A stretch of 64,000 nt of DNA from Azospirillum baldaniorum (GCF_003119195.2 NZ_CP022261.1:62001-126000); one strand, 5' to 3'. Positions 8,943 to 16,325 are shown, counted from the first letter of the stretch. Program-made: numbers and translations. Notes: generated by a model from the sequence alone, not told the origin.

Positions 8943-9296
8943 TTACTTGATCGGCGTGTAGCTACCGACCGACGACGCGTCGGACAGGCCGCCGAGGCTG
9001 AAGGCGTAATTGATGATCAGCGGTGCCGACGCGACCAGCAGGATTCCGGCCACCACGCTTGCCAAGAAAATAAAGTCGAATTTCTTGAAGTAGGCCTTCA
9101 CCGCGGCGACCACGAGCCCAATGAACCCGAGCATCCGGACGCCCCAGATGGCGAAGTTGGTGACCGCGTTGCCCGCGGCGACCGTTGGTTGGAAAGGGTC
9201 CGCGGTCACTGCGAACGCCGCGGACGGCAAAGCCACGGTGATCAGGATCACCAGAGCGGCCATGGACGCATGGCGATCGGGAAAACGCTCGTTCAT
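8943..9296 (-). CDS. virB2: VirB2/TrbC-like pilin
   Basis: 117 residues. A long signal peptide (MAALVILITVALPSAAFA, cleaved after AFA) is followed by two hydrophobic helices (FAIWGVRMLGFIGLVVAAVKAYF and FIFLASVVAGILLVASAPLII) separated by the short basic/aromatic loop KKFD. This is the architecture of VirB2/TrbC pilins, which pack into the conjugative pilus. It is the first gene of the operon. The two-part promoter-like motif at 9336-9370 lies 40 nt before its start. Confidence 0.85.
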   Translation of the reverse strand: MNERFPDRHASMAALVILITVALPSAAFAVTADPFQPTVAAGNAVTNFAIWGVRMLGFIGLVVAAVKAYFKKFDFIFLASVVAGILLVASAPLIINYAFSLGGLSDASSVGSYTPIK

Positions 9297-9335
9297 GAGA
9301 GGGACACCTGTGCAGAAGAATGGAAGGTGCCCCAG

Positions 9336-9370
9336 AGCCTACGGAGGTGCGTCGCCGGATTTCGAGCACC
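9336..9370 (-). promoter_or_regulatory. Promoter-like motif copy A, upstream of the virB operon
   Basis: Read on the minus strand, GGTGCTCGAA is followed by exactly 16 nt and CCGTAGGCT. It sits 40 nt before the virB2 start codon. The same arrangement is found before seven other transcription units in this window. A -35/-10-like promoter is inferred; the sigma factor is unknown. Confidence 0.65.
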
Positions 9371-9391
9371 GGCGATGCGTTTTTTTCCCGC

Positions 9392-11272
9392 TCACCGCTC
9401 CACGTTACGGGACCGGCGGCGCTGGGGCGGATGCGGCATCGCATCCGGACCGGCTGGGGTTGCGCCAAGCTCCAGCAGCACGACAGCGGGCTCAAGCGGT
9501 GCCGGCCCGGAGATCCGCGCCACCACGGCACACCGCTCCTCCGCCCGATCAAGATCTCGCCGCGCGCGCCGGCGGCGGGCGGTGTCGGCGTCCGGCTCCA
9601 TCATCTCCAGCAGCGCTACGCGAAGCCGGGCGGTCTCGCGCTCGTCGGCGCGCCGCTCGCCTTCGCGAGCGAAGGCCTCGGCCGGCGACATCCGCCCGGC
9701 ACGAAGGGCATCCGCGTCGGCGGCGCGTTCGTTGTGGTGCGCTTCGACCCGCCGGCGGGCATGGCCGGCCGCCGCGCGGGCCGCTGCCCAGCCCGCGGCC
9801 CGCACCGCCGCGGCAGCTTCCGCCGCGTCGGGCGCGCGGGCGTCATCCCCGAGAAGGCCGAGCAACAGCGACGCTTCGGAAAATGCGGAAGCGGCCAGCT
9901 CCTGGCGGCCGTCGGCGAGCGTGGCAGCAGCGCGCGCCCACGCCGCGCGCCGCCGCGCGCGAAGCGCCGGATCGGGGCGGCGTTCGATCTCGTCCAGGCG
10001 GTCGAGCGCACGGACGAGACGTTCCGCCGCCTCCACCGGCACGCCGGGGGACCCGGACAGGATCGCCGCCCGGCCGCGCCGATCGTTGGCCCGGCTCGCC
10101 GTCTCGACTCGCTCGTTCACCGCGGCGCGCAGCGCGTTGACCACGCCGGCCGCCGTCGGCACGCCGGCCCGCTCCAGGGCCGAGCGTCCCGGTCCTAGAT
10201 GCACGCCGGGCAGTGTCGCCTCGCCGCGTTCGGCGTAGGAACGGGCGTCGAACCGCCGGCCGACGAGCGGCCGCCCGTCCGCCCGCCGCCGCTCGTCGGC
10301 GGCGTCGAGATGGCGGTTGATCGTCGCCGCCGACCGCTCGCGCAATTCGCGGACCCAGGACGGCCCGCGCGCCGTCCGGTCCTTGCGCGCGGCGAAGGTC
10401 CAGGCGTGGGAGGCGGTGCGTTCCGCCGGACGTTCGCTCCACAGCGCGTGCAGATGAATGTTGCGCGGATCGGACCCGGCCTCGACGTCCGGGCGGTGAA
10501 CCGCGGCGTGATGGGGCAGCCCCCGCTCCGCGAGGGGCCGCATCAGGTCGCGGGCGAGCGCCGCCAGCTCGTCGCCGTCCAGCTCGTGGGGCAAGGCGAT
10601 GATGGCGCGGTTCTGAACGCAACCGTCCACGCGCTCCCGCGCCTCCACCGCGTCCCAGAAGGCGGCGCGTTCGTCGGCGTCGTCGCCGATGGTGCCGAAG
10701 CTGATCAGCACGCCGTCGCCGTCGGCCATCAATTCCGCAACACGCTCATCGTGCGGCAGGTCGGCGCGCTCGACGTAGCGCTGGAACGCCGCCGCCGATC
10801 CGGCGCGCACCCGACCGCGGCTGGTTCGCGACGCTCCGCCGCTCTTGCGCTGGATCGCCGGGCCCAGCGCCCGCGCCGCCGCGGCGAACTGGGCCTCGGG
10901 AACGTACCAGCTCCGCGCTTTGCGGTCGTAGGCGCCGCCCGCCGCCTGCAGGTCACGGACCCGTCCGCGCTTCGCCTTCACATAGACCCGGCCGCGGCGC
11001 GCCTCCGTCTCCTTCGGCGAGAGGCCACCGCTTCCCGACGGCGGCCGCTTCGACACCGACGACACCCGGATGTGGAGCGGTTCGACGCGCGGTGGCGGTC
11101 CGCTCCGGCCGCGGGGAGCCGGCAGCAGGAGAGATCGCAGACCGACCTTGAAGTAGCGTCCCGTCGCCAGCCCGCGCTCCACCGCGTCGCCTTCGTCCAG
11201 CCGTCCGGACCGGTGCCGGTCGTCCCATTCGGCTTCGCCGATCAGCGCCAACGCCTTCGCGAACGTCACCAT
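9392..11272 (-). CDS. MobA/MobL-family (MobQ) relaxase
   Basis: 626 residues from the ATG at 11272, preceded by AAGGA at good spacing; upstream in-frame starts lack a ribosome site. The N-terminal 130 residues include a DUF5710-like segment (RVYVKAKRGRVRDLQAAGGA, ending YDRKARSWYVP), as seen in some relaxase and primase fusions. The relaxase core follows with IIALPHELDGDELAALARDL and the metal-binding triad HHAAVHRP ... NIHLHALWSERP, the H...HxH pattern of MobA/MobL proteins. The C-terminal half is Arg/Ala-rich and probably coiled or DNA-binding. The enzyme nicks oriT and stays bound to the transferred strand. It lies just downstream of a palindrome-rich region holding a nic-like sequence. 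Its N-terminal tyrosine was not confidently placed. Confidence 0.85.
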   Translation of the reverse strand: MVTFAKALALIGEAEWDDRHRSGRLDEGDAVERGLATGRYFKVGLRSLLLPAPRGRSGPPPRVEPLHIRVSSVSKRPPSGSGGLSPKETEARRGRVYVKAKRGRVRDLQAAGGAYDRKARSWYVPEAQFAAAARALGPAIQRKSGGASRTSRGRVRAGSAAAFQRYVERADLPHDERVAELMADGDGVLISFGTIGDDADERAAFWDAVEARERVDGCVQNRAIIALPHELDGDELAALARDLMRPLAERGLPHHAAVHRPDVEAGSDPRNIHLHALWSERPAERTASHAWTFAARKDRTARGPSWVRELRERSAATINRHLDAADERRRADGRPLVGRRFDARSYAERGEATLPGVHLGPGRSALERAGVPTAAGVVNALRAAVNERVETASRANDRRGRAAILSGSPGVPVEAAERLVRALDRLDEIERRPDPALRARRRAAWARAAATLADGRQELAASAFSEASLLLGLLGDDARAPDAAEAAAAVRAAGWAAARAAAGHARRRVEAHHNERAADADALRAGRMSPAEAFAREGERRADERETARLRVALLEMMEPDADTARRRRARRDLDRAEERCAVVARISGPAPLEPAVVLLELGATPAGPDAMPHPPQRRRSRNVER

Positions 11273-11346
11273 GCCTGTTGTCCTTACCCTTCGCCATCTT
11301 GGTGCCGTGGCTGCTCGACACGCCGCCCACAGCAGTAAAAACGGGT

Positions 11347-11377
11347 TGGGCGCCCAGAATTTGGACGTGGGCGCCCA
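11347..11377. promoter_or_regulatory. Paired TGGGCGCCCA palindromes upstream of the relaxase gene
   Basis: The perfect 10-bp palindrome TGGGCGCCCA occurs at 11347-11356 and 11368-11377. The copies are 21 bp apart start to start, two helical turns, so a dimer bound to each would face the same side of the DNA. They lie 75-105 nt upstream of the relaxase start. This looks like a paired operator, possibly for control of the relaxase. The binding protein is not identified. Confidence 0.55.
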
Positions 11378-11390
11378 CGCGCTTTCCAAC

Positions 11391-11534
11391 CATTACCGGT
11401 AACATTACCGGTAATGTGATAAGCCATTACCGGTAATGCGCCTTTGTATGACAATGGCTAATTGCGCAAACACCTCTTCCCTGACATTACACATGACGGC
11501 CCTTCAAGGGGCGATCATGTCATTACCGGTAATG
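11391..11534. repeat. CATTACCGGTAATG palindromic repeat cluster
   Basis: The 14-bp perfect palindrome CATTACCGGTAATG occurs at 11403-11416, 11425-11438 and 11521-11534. An overlapping partial copy (CATTACCGGTAA) lies at 11391-11402. A different perfect 12-bp palindrome, CTGTCATGACAG, lies at 11544-11555. The cluster fills the gap between the relaxase gene and the plus-strand small-gene operon. It resembles operator or relaxosome-protein binding sites. The rest of the gap between 11273 and 11636 shows no credible gene. Confidence 0.7.
11425..11444 (+). other. Candidate oriT nic region (IncQ/MobQ-like)
   Basis: An inverted repeat (CATTACCGGTAATG) runs directly into TAATGCGCCTT. IncQ plasmids nicked by MobQ relaxases have an inverted repeat followed by about TAAGTGCGCCCT, cut before the last C-rich part. 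The order, the preceding CCGGTAA and the GCGCC core match, with one base missing and one changed. A MobA/MobL relaxase is encoded 150 bp away. The similarity is from memory of the IncQ nic consensus, so the exact nick is an inference. Confidence 0.5.
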
Positions 11535-11636
11535 CTTTGGGCTCTGTCATGACAGGCAAATCACGGCGTGTTCCGCCGGGCGTTGGGTGTAGCCATCGGC
11601 TCGGCGTCGACATGCGGCATGCGGTTCGAAACCGCC

Positions 11637-11671
11637 GGTGCTCGAACACGGAGGTCGCATGTCCGTAGGCT
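11637..11671 (+). promoter_or_regulatory. Promoter-like motif copy B
   Basis: GGTGCTCGAA, 16 nt, then CCGTAGGCT, ending 28 nt before the ATG at 11699 that starts the run of small genes. Both halves are identical to copies A and C. Confidence 0.65.
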
Positions 11672-11698
11672 GGCCAGGTTTCACCGTGGAGGACACCC

Positions 11699-11830
11699 AT
11701 GCCACCATTTCGCTTCCGTATGACATGTAATACACGGTCGGCGCCGATGACCGCCGGAGTGCGATGGACGCCCCGGAAAGGCGCGGTCCGCCGACCGTGT
11801 CGGCCTGAAACCAATCGGCATGGTGCGTGA
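11699..11830 (+). CDS. Small 43-residue basic protein or leader, translationally coupled
   Basis: The ATG at 11699 is preceded by GTGGAGGACACCC, a good ribosome site, and by promoter-like motif B. The 43-residue product (MPPFRFRMTCNTRSAPMTAG...) is basic with no recognised family. Its stop overlaps the next start as TGATG, and the same coupling is repeated between the following two genes. It may be a real small protein or a leader that controls translation of the next gene. Confidence 0.45.
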   Translation: MPPFRFRMTCNTRSAPMTAGVRWTPRKGAVRRPCRPETNRHGA

Positions 11831-12198
11831 TGGGCGATCGGCCGCGGACCAAGAACGCCGCACGCATCAGGCGATGCCGCACACGGATGAAAGCCGGGGG
11901 GCTTGTGCGTTTCGAAGGAGCGGTTTGGCCGGACGACCGACCCTTGCTTGCGTATCTGATCGGGCGTCTGCGCAACGCTCCGGAGGATCGCGAGTTTCGT
12001 GACGGCCTGCGCCGGATGCTGGGCGACGGCTTCGGAAACGAAAGCGATTGCGCCGGTGAAGCCGGCCGAGGGGAAGCGCCGGCAGCGAGTCTATCGGCAT
12101 CGACGATGGACGGGGATCGCGACGCGCAGGCCGGGATCTTGAGATGGCCGAGGAGCGGTATGCATTGGTGGCGTACTTGGCGGAACGGGGATGCGTGA
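11830..12198 (+). CDS. Small basic hypothetical protein, tandem paralog 1
   Basis: 122 residues from the ATG at 11830, coupled to the preceding 43-residue frame by TGATG. The N-terminus (MGDRPRTKNAARIRRCRTRMKAGG) is Arg-rich, like the small NAxRxRRYRxR proteins often found on alphaproteobacterial plasmids and phages. It is followed by LVRFEGAVWPDDRPLLA and LRNAPEDREFRDGLRRML. The central 45 residues are almost identical to the next gene, but the C-terminal tail (after LGDGF) is different. Function unknown; DNA or RNA binding is suggested only by charge. Confidence 0.6.
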   Translation: MGDRPRTKNAARIRRCRTRMKAGGLVRFEGAVWPDDRPLLAYLIGRLRNAPEDREFRDGLRRMLGDGFGNESDCAGEAGRGEAPAASLSASTMDGDRDAQAGILRWPRSGMHWWRTWRNGDA

Positions 12199-12391
12199 TG
12201 GGCGACCGGTTTCTGTCCAAGAACGCCGCGCGTGTTCGGCGGTACCGTGCACGGTCGAAAGCTGGGGGGCTTGTGCGTTTCGAAGGAGCGGTTTGGCCGG
12301 ACGACCGACCCTTGCTTGCGCATCTGATCGGGCGTCTGCGCAACGCTCCGGAGGATCGCGAGTTTCGTGACGGCCTGCGCCGGATGCTGGG
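11889..12391 (+). repeat. 135-bp near-identical direct repeat within the tandem paralogs
   Basis: Bases 11889-12023 and 12257-12391 are the same over 135 bp apart from two substitutions (positions 11895/12263 and the Tyr/His codon difference). The sequence before and after has diverged strongly. The copies are 368 bp apart, in frame with both genes. Recent duplication or gene conversion of only the core domain would give this pattern. Confidence 0.85.
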
Positions 12392-12656
12392 AGCCGACTT
12401 ACCGTTGGACGGTGGCGATGGTGGGCAATCCCCCCGCAACGGGCGTCACACCGGTGGCCGGCATGAAGGCGACGCGATGGAGCGAAGGGGCGTGGTGGAG
12501 CGGCGGCGCGGTTCGGTGGAAGGGGCGCTTCCGGGGCAGCCGCCCAGCGCCGATCAGATGAACTTTGCGCGCAGAATTGCACAGCGTCGCGGCCTGTCCG
12601 TGCCGGATGGTCTCGACCGGGCGGAAATGAGCGCGTGGATCAACGCCAACCGATGA
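12198..12656 (+). CDS. Small basic hypothetical protein, tandem paralog 2 with topoisomerase-type tail motif
   Basis: 152 residues from the ATG at 12198, which overlaps the previous stop as TGATG, just as the previous gene's own start does. It shares the Arg-rich N-terminus (SKNAARVRRYRARSKAGG) and the LVRFEGAVWPDDRPLLA core with the gene before it. The C-terminus (ADQMNFARRIAQRRGLSV, then PDGLDRAEMSAWI) resembles the short motif found at the end of some plasmid DNA topoisomerase III and related proteins. That is an inference from pattern. Function unknown. Confidence 0.65.
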   Translation: MGDRFLSKNAARVRRYRARSKAGGLVRFEGAVWPDDRPLLAHLIGRLRNAPEDREFRDGLRRMLGADLPLDGGDGGQSPRNGRHTGGRHEGDAMERRGVVERRRGSVEGALPGQPPSADQMNFARRIAQRRGLSVPDGLDRAEMSAWINANR

Positions 12657-12678
12657 TGCGCCGCCGCTGCGTTCCGCC

Positions 12679-12713
12679 GGTGCTCGAAAACACCGGGCAC
12701 ACCTCCGTAGGCT
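12679..12713 (+). promoter_or_regulatory. Promoter-like motif copy C
   Basis: GGTGCTCGAA, 16 nt, then CCGTAGGCT, ending 39 nt before the ATG at 12752. AAGGAG at 12735-12740 is the ribosome site. It would drive the small-gene and virB6 run. Confidence 0.65.
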
Positions 12714-12751
12714 GGCCGGGCATCGGTCAGCACCAAGGAGACATCCGCGAT

Positions 12752-13207
12752 ATGGACATCCGGAACAACGGCGACGAGACGGGCCAGGAGGACGATCGTC
12801 CGAGCGGCGGCACGCTCATGGACCGGCCGCGCCAGGGGCGTGGCCGGCCACCGAAGAACCGCGAGAAAGACGCAGACAAGGGGGTGATGGGAATCGATCT
12901 CGACGGCGACGAACCGGCCGACGGGCGCGAGCGTGCCGTTTACCGCACCAGCCGCCGCGTGCGCAAACTCGCGGATGAGCTGGCGCAGTTCCGCGAGACG
13001 TTGCGTCAGGCCCGCGACGATCAGCGCAAGGCCATGGACGAGCTGCAGGCCGAACGTGACCGTCGGCGCGACGCGCATCGCCTGCAGGCCGCGGCCCTCT
13101 GCGAGGATGTCGGGATCAGCGCGGATCTGCTGCTCCGCCTCGCGGCGGCCAAAAGGGCCGGCGATGCGCAGCTGGTGGCGGATCTCACCCGGCAACTGGT
13201 GGGATGA
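12752..13207 (+). CDS. Charged coiled-coil hypothetical protein
   Basis: 151 residues from the ATG at 12752, chosen for the AAGGAG upstream and the adjacent promoter motif. The N-terminal third is charged and disordered and includes an AT-hook-like GRGRPPKN. The centre (RRVRKLADELAQFRETLRQA...) is strongly predicted coiled coil. The tail (GISADLLLRLAAAKRAGDAQLVADLTRQLVG) is helical. It leads a run of genes that ends in virB6. KfrA-type plasmid proteins share the combination of a basic segment and a coiled coil, but no clear family match is claimed. Confidence 0.7.
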   Translation: MDIRNNGDETGQEDDRPSGGTLMDRPRQGRGRPPKNREKDADKGVMGIDLDGDEPADGRERAVYRTSRRVRKLADELAQFRETLRQARDDQRKAMDELQAERDRRRDAHRLQAAALCEDVGISADLLLRLAAAKRAGDAQLVADLTRQLVG

Positions 13208-13214
13208 CGGCGCC

Positions 13215-13463
13215 ATGGACGCGACCACCATTCCCCGGCCTTTCGATCCCGCCGACGGTTTTCTCCGTCTGACCCGGATGGCGCAGTGGATCTTCGATCT
13301 GGCGTCGATCACGCTCGCCGTGCTGCTGGTGCTGACCATCATCGTCATCGCGGTCGACCGCGGCATGCTGCGCGTGCCCTTCATCGAACGCTGGATCATT
13401 CGGCCCGTGCGCCGCATTCGCGATCCACGCCCGTCACCGCCGGACGAAGGAAGCCAGACATGA
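13215..13463 (+). CDS. Small single-span membrane protein
   Basis: 82 residues from the ATG at 13215. A transmembrane helix spans about residues 27-46 (LASITLAVLLVLTIIVIAV) and the tail is basic. Its last residues (PSPPDEGSQT) and the DNA around its stop are repeated at the end of the gene finishing at 13892. It lies 7 nt after the coiled-coil gene and overlaps the next start by ATGA. No family recognised. Confidence 0.6.
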   Translation: MDATTIPRPFDPADGFLRLTRMAQWIFDLASITLAVLLVLTIIVIAVDRGMLRVPFIERWIIRPVRRIRDPRPSPPDEGSQT

Positions 13464-13567
13464 AAAACGATGACCGGGTCCTCGCCACAGCCATCGCCAT
13501 CGCCTTCTTCGCGGCGCCCATGATTGCCACCGGCGTGGATTTGATGAGGCATATCGAGCATGTTTGA
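13460..13567 (+). CDS. 35-residue frame duplicating the start of virB6
   Basis: The ATG at 13460 overlaps the preceding stop as ATGA. The first 13 codons (MKNDDRVLATAIA) are identical to the virB6 start at 13889. The sequence then departs and ends after 35 residues in ATGVDLMRHIEHV. One short hydrophobic stretch is present. It is probably a by-product of the 68-bp duplication, although it keeps coupled start and stop overlaps with both neighbours and could be translated. Confidence 0.4.
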   Translation: MKNDDRVLATAIAIAFFAAPMIATGVDLMRHIEHV

Positions 13568-13892
13568 GATCATTCCATACGTCGGTAGCTTGGCCCTGCT
13601 GATCGCCCTAGTGGCGGCAGGGACCTTCACTCGCCGGCGATGGCCAAGTGCTCCGTGGCGCCGCCAAGCGCCGCCGAAGAGTACCGTCGCATGGCGAATT
13701 GGCTGCTGGAACTGGTACGTGGGCATGGCCGGCGGTGCACTCGCCATATTGACGGTGCCGGCCTGGGGCGCCGCGCCTGAACTTTGCTCACTGGCAGCCG
13801 TGCCGGCAATCTGCGCTGTGATCGACTATGCCTTTATCCGCCGGCCGCCGGCATCGACACCGTCACCGCCGGACGAAGGGGGCCAGACATGA
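13560..13892 (+). CDS. Small multi-span membrane protein
   Basis: 110 residues. The start overlaps the preceding frame by 8 nt. Hydrophobic segments lie at about 8-22 (VGSLALLIALVAAGTF), 52-68 (WYVGMAGGALAILTVP) and 75-92. The C-terminus (PSPPDEGGQT) copies that of the gene ending at 13463. It overlaps virB6 by ATGA. No family recognised. Confidence 0.55.
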   Translation: MFEIIPYVGSLALLIALVAAGTFTRRRWPSAPWRRQAPPKSTVAWRIGCWNWYVGMAGGALAILTVPAWGAAPELCSLAAVPAICAVIDYAFIRRPPASTPSPPDEGGQT

Positions 13893-15205
13893 AAAACGAT
13901 GACCGGGTCCTCGCCACAGCCATCGCCTGCTCTTTCTTCGTGGCGCTGGTGATCCTGCTTCCCGACACCGCTCAGGCGCAGAGCTCCGACCCGTCCTGCA
14001 TCGCCTGCGGCCTGACCGAGCGCATCGAAAAGGCAAGCCGGACGTTCCGTGAGGCGAGCTTCAAGAACCTCGTCGGCCCGGCGTCCAGCTTCGGACGCAT
14101 GCTCGGCCTCCTGTGGATTTATCTGTTCGCCGTTCAGATCTTTCTCCAGCCGAGCCAGATCCCGCGCTTCCTGGAAACGTTCCTCGGCCGCGTCGGCTGG
14201 CTGCTGGCGATGGTCGGCATCCTCTCGGCGCCGCAGTGGATACTCGACAACATCGTGACGGCGGGCGAGCAAACCTTCATGGGCGTGGCCGCCTACGTGC
14301 TGGGCACCGCGCAGTCGGCCTTCGGCGGAACGGCGAGCGTGCCGCCGGTTGGTGACAGCGCCTGGTACACGGCTCTGTGGCGCGAGGTCGAGGGCACGGT
14401 CTTTCCGCTCGTGCTGAAGCTGATACGGGCGGGGGCTCCGGGCGCCTGGTACGACATCGCGGCACTTCCCCGCCTGATCCTCACACTGTTGATCGTCGCG
14501 CCGTTCGGCTTCGTCCTCGGCATCTTCATGGCGTTCATGGTGCAGGTCATCTTCTACACGGCCGCCGTGACGGCGATCGGACCGCTGCTCGTCGTCGGGC
14601 TTCCCTGGGGAACGACGCGATCCTACCTCTGGGGAGCGTTGAAGTTCATGCTGGGCGGCGGTTTTACGCTCGTGTTCGCCGCGGTGGCCATGGGCACGAC
14701 ATCGGCCATGCTGCAGTCGCAGTTTCAAAATGTGTCGCTCGGCGATCCTTCCCCCGAGGCGTTGCAGAAGCTGCTCGACGTCACCAACCCGGAATATTGG
14801 TACACCTTCATCGTCGGGCTGGTGTCCGTCCTGCTGCATCTCGCGGCTCCGCGCATCGCGAGCAACATCGCGGGCGTCACGGACTCCGCCACCAGCGCCG
14901 CCATGGTGACCGCCGCGGGACAGGCCGGTGCGGCGAAAGCGGGGGGGATGGCCCACGGGAAATTGTTCGGCGGCGGCGCGCGCAATTCGATTTTCGACAG
15001 CGCCGGCAATGTCGCGACGGGCGGTATGAGCGGCGCCATTCTGAACGCTCTGCCCAAAGGCGGACAGCAGATGGCCGACGTCGTCGCGCAGCGTGGCCTC
15101 GTCGGGCTGGCCGGCGCCGGCGCGGCGGCCGGTGCCCGCGGAATCGCGGCGGGTCTCAGAGCGGCGTACCACGGCACCCGCGGGAATGGAGCGCCGGGAG
15201 CATGA
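13889..15205 (+). CDS. virB6: VirB6/TrbL-family type IV secretion membrane protein
   Basis: 438 residues from the ATG at 13889. A signal-like first hydrophobic segment ends near AQAQ. At least five further membrane spans follow (LLWIYLFAVQIFL; LGRVGWLLAMVGILS; LTLLIVAPFGFVLGIFMAFMVQVIF; GPLLVVGLPWG; FIVGLVSVLLHLAA). The conserved central pattern (PLLVVGLPWGTTRSYLWGALKFML) is typical of TrbL/VirB6. The C-terminal 100 residues are Gly/Ala-rich and probably cytoplasmic. VirB6 is the polytopic channel component of the inner membrane. It completes the virB set but sits on the opposite strand, 4.6 kb from virB2. Confidence 0.85.
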   Translation: MKNDDRVLATAIACSFFVALVILLPDTAQAQSSDPSCIACGLTERIEKASRTFREASFKNLVGPASSFGRMLGLLWIYLFAVQIFLQPSQIPRFLETFLGRVGWLLAMVGILSAPQWILDNIVTAGEQTFMGVAAYVLGTAQSAFGGTASVPPVGDSAWYTALWREVEGTVFPLVLKLIRAGAPGAWYDIAALPRLILTLLIVAPFGFVLGIFMAFMVQVIFYTAAVTAIGPLLVVGLPWGTTRSYLWGALKFMLGGGFTLVFAAVAMGTTSAMLQSQFQNVSLGDPSPEALQKLLDVTNPEYWYTFIVGLVSVLLHLAAPRIASNIAGVTDSATSAAMVTAAGQAGAAKAGGMAHGKLFGGGARNSIFDSAGNVATGGMSGAILNALPKGGQQMADVVAQRGLVGLAGAGAAAGARGIAAGLRAAYHGTRGNGAPGA

Positions 15206-15210
15206 CAGAA

Positions 15211-15684
15211 CTAACGGCGGCCGGAGCGACCACGGTCCAGATCGGGCAGCCGCAAACGGATCTGCGCGAGGTGAACGCCGCCGGCCTCCCCGCGGACCGT
15301 CACGCGCGCCGGAGGCACGCGGTGGCTGGTGAGCCACCGCCTCACCGCGTCGGCCCGCGAAGCGGCGAGGCCGGCGGCGTAGTCCGGAGCGTCCGGGACG
15401 GGGATGGCCCAGGCCTGCACGACGAGATCGAGCGTCGTTCCGTGCAAGGCGTCGGCGCAGGCTTGCAGGATGGTCTCGGCTTGTCCATCAAGGGCCGCAG
15501 AGCGGGGGGCGAAGGGAATGGGCGCGCAGCGGCCGATCTGCATTCCGCGGGCCTCGGACGCCGCAGTTCCCCGCGGGACGAGCCGGATCGGTTCGCCCGC
15601 GCGCGAGGAGAAGGGCAACGCGGCGGCGGTCACGCACACCGCGGCGATGAGATGGGCGGAGAGCATGCGATGACGGGGGATCAT
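15211..15684 (-). CDS. Exported OmpA-like domain protein
   Basis: 157 residues from the ATG at 15684; a start at 15666 (MLSAHLIAAVCV) is nearly as good. A signal peptide ends near SSRAG. The C-terminal 100 residues follow the OmpA/Pal peptidoglycan-binding pattern: IPFAPRSAALDGQAETILQACADAL, a strand, then LAASRADAVRRWLTSH and VTVRGEAGG. Such domains anchor proteins to the cell wall. It converges on virB6 with 5 nt between stops. Its start region overlaps the divergent gene starting at 15670, so one of the two starts is probably further in. Confidence 0.65.
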   Translation of the reverse strand: MIPRHRMLSAHLIAAVCVTAAALPFSSRAGEPIRLVPRGTAASEARGMQIGRCAPIPFAPRSAALDGQAETILQACADALHGTTLDLVVQAWAIPVPDAPDYAAGLAASRADAVRRWLTSHRVPPARVTVRGEAGGVHLAQIRLRLPDLDRGRSGRR

Positions 15685-16275
15685 GACGTGAGAATAGCGC
15701 TCTTCCCGGGCGCGCCGCGAGCGCCGGCGTTCGCGGCGGATCGCGGGTTGCCGCTCGGCCCATCGTTCGGGCCGCACACCACCCAACTGTTTCCGCAACC
15801 CTTCACGGATGCTGCGATGCCCGACCACCCAACCGAGCAGGCCGAGGCCGAGCTGGACGATCTTTCTCTGAGTCTGCTCCCGCAAGGCCGGCGGCATGTC
15901 CGGATGGAGCATGTGCACCCCGACGGTCGCCCGGATGATCATCGCATCGAGCTGGACGCCGAAGCGCTGATCAACGCGGTCAGCGACCGCATCGCCGACG
16001 TCGCGTTTCGGCGGACGGACGCCGTCGACGTCGCCCTTTTTCTGCTCGACCGGTCCGGCCGCACCCTCGGGTCGATCACGGCTCGCGCCGATTTTCTCCG
16101 GCGCCGCGGCGTCGTCTGGGGTGGCGACCGCCACATCGAAGGGCTGATCCGCACCCTGGCCTTCTACGTCACGATCGACCAGCTACGCCTCCTCGAGCAG
16201 GCCGAGCAGGCACTGGTCAGGCGATCGCCGCCCATGGGCGAGCACCTCGGCCGGCGCAAAATCGCGGACACATGA
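15670..16275 (+). CDS. Hypothetical protein downstream of virB6
   Basis: 201 residues from the ATG at 15670 (GGAGAGC upstream). An internal ATG at 15817 (MPDHPTEQAEAELDD) would avoid overlap with the divergent OmpA-like gene and leave 152 residues. The second half is well folded in appearance: IELDAEALINAVSDRIADVAF, VDVALFLLDRSGRTLGSI, TLAFYVTIDQLRLLEQAEQAL. No signal or membrane segment. Family unknown. It ends just before promoter-like motif D. Confidence 0.55.
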   Translation: MTGDHDVRIALFPGAPRAPAFAADRGLPLGPSFGPHTTQLFPQPFTDAAMPDHPTEQAEAELDDLSLSLLPQGRRHVRMEHVHPDGRPDDHRIELDAEALINAVSDRIADVAFRRTDAVDVALFLLDRSGRTLGSITARADFLRRRGVVWGGDRHIEGLIRTLAFYVTIDQLRLLEQAEQALVRRSPPMGEHLGRRKIADT

Positions 16276-16290
16276 GTGCCTTCTCGTGTG

Positions 16291-16325
16291 GGTGCTCGAA
16301 GCGGCCATTTCACAGGCCCTACGCT
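16291..16325 (+). promoter_or_regulatory. Promoter-like motif copy D
   Basis: GGTGCTCGAA at 16291-16300, 16 nt, then CCCTACGCT, ending 32 nt before the pilin-like gene start at 16357. The right half differs from copies A-C at two bases. Confidence 0.6.

Larger units (their letters stand above)
13431..13927 (+). repeat. 68-bp direct repeat at the virB6 start
   Basis: Bases 13431-13498 and 13860-13927 are identical over 68 bp apart from two adjacent substitutions. Each copy spans the end of a membrane-protein gene (PSPPDEG), an ATGA overlap and the first codons of a MKNDD frame. The second copy begins virB6. Recombination between the copies would delete the 110-residue membrane protein gene and leave virB6 intact. 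Confidence 0.85.
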
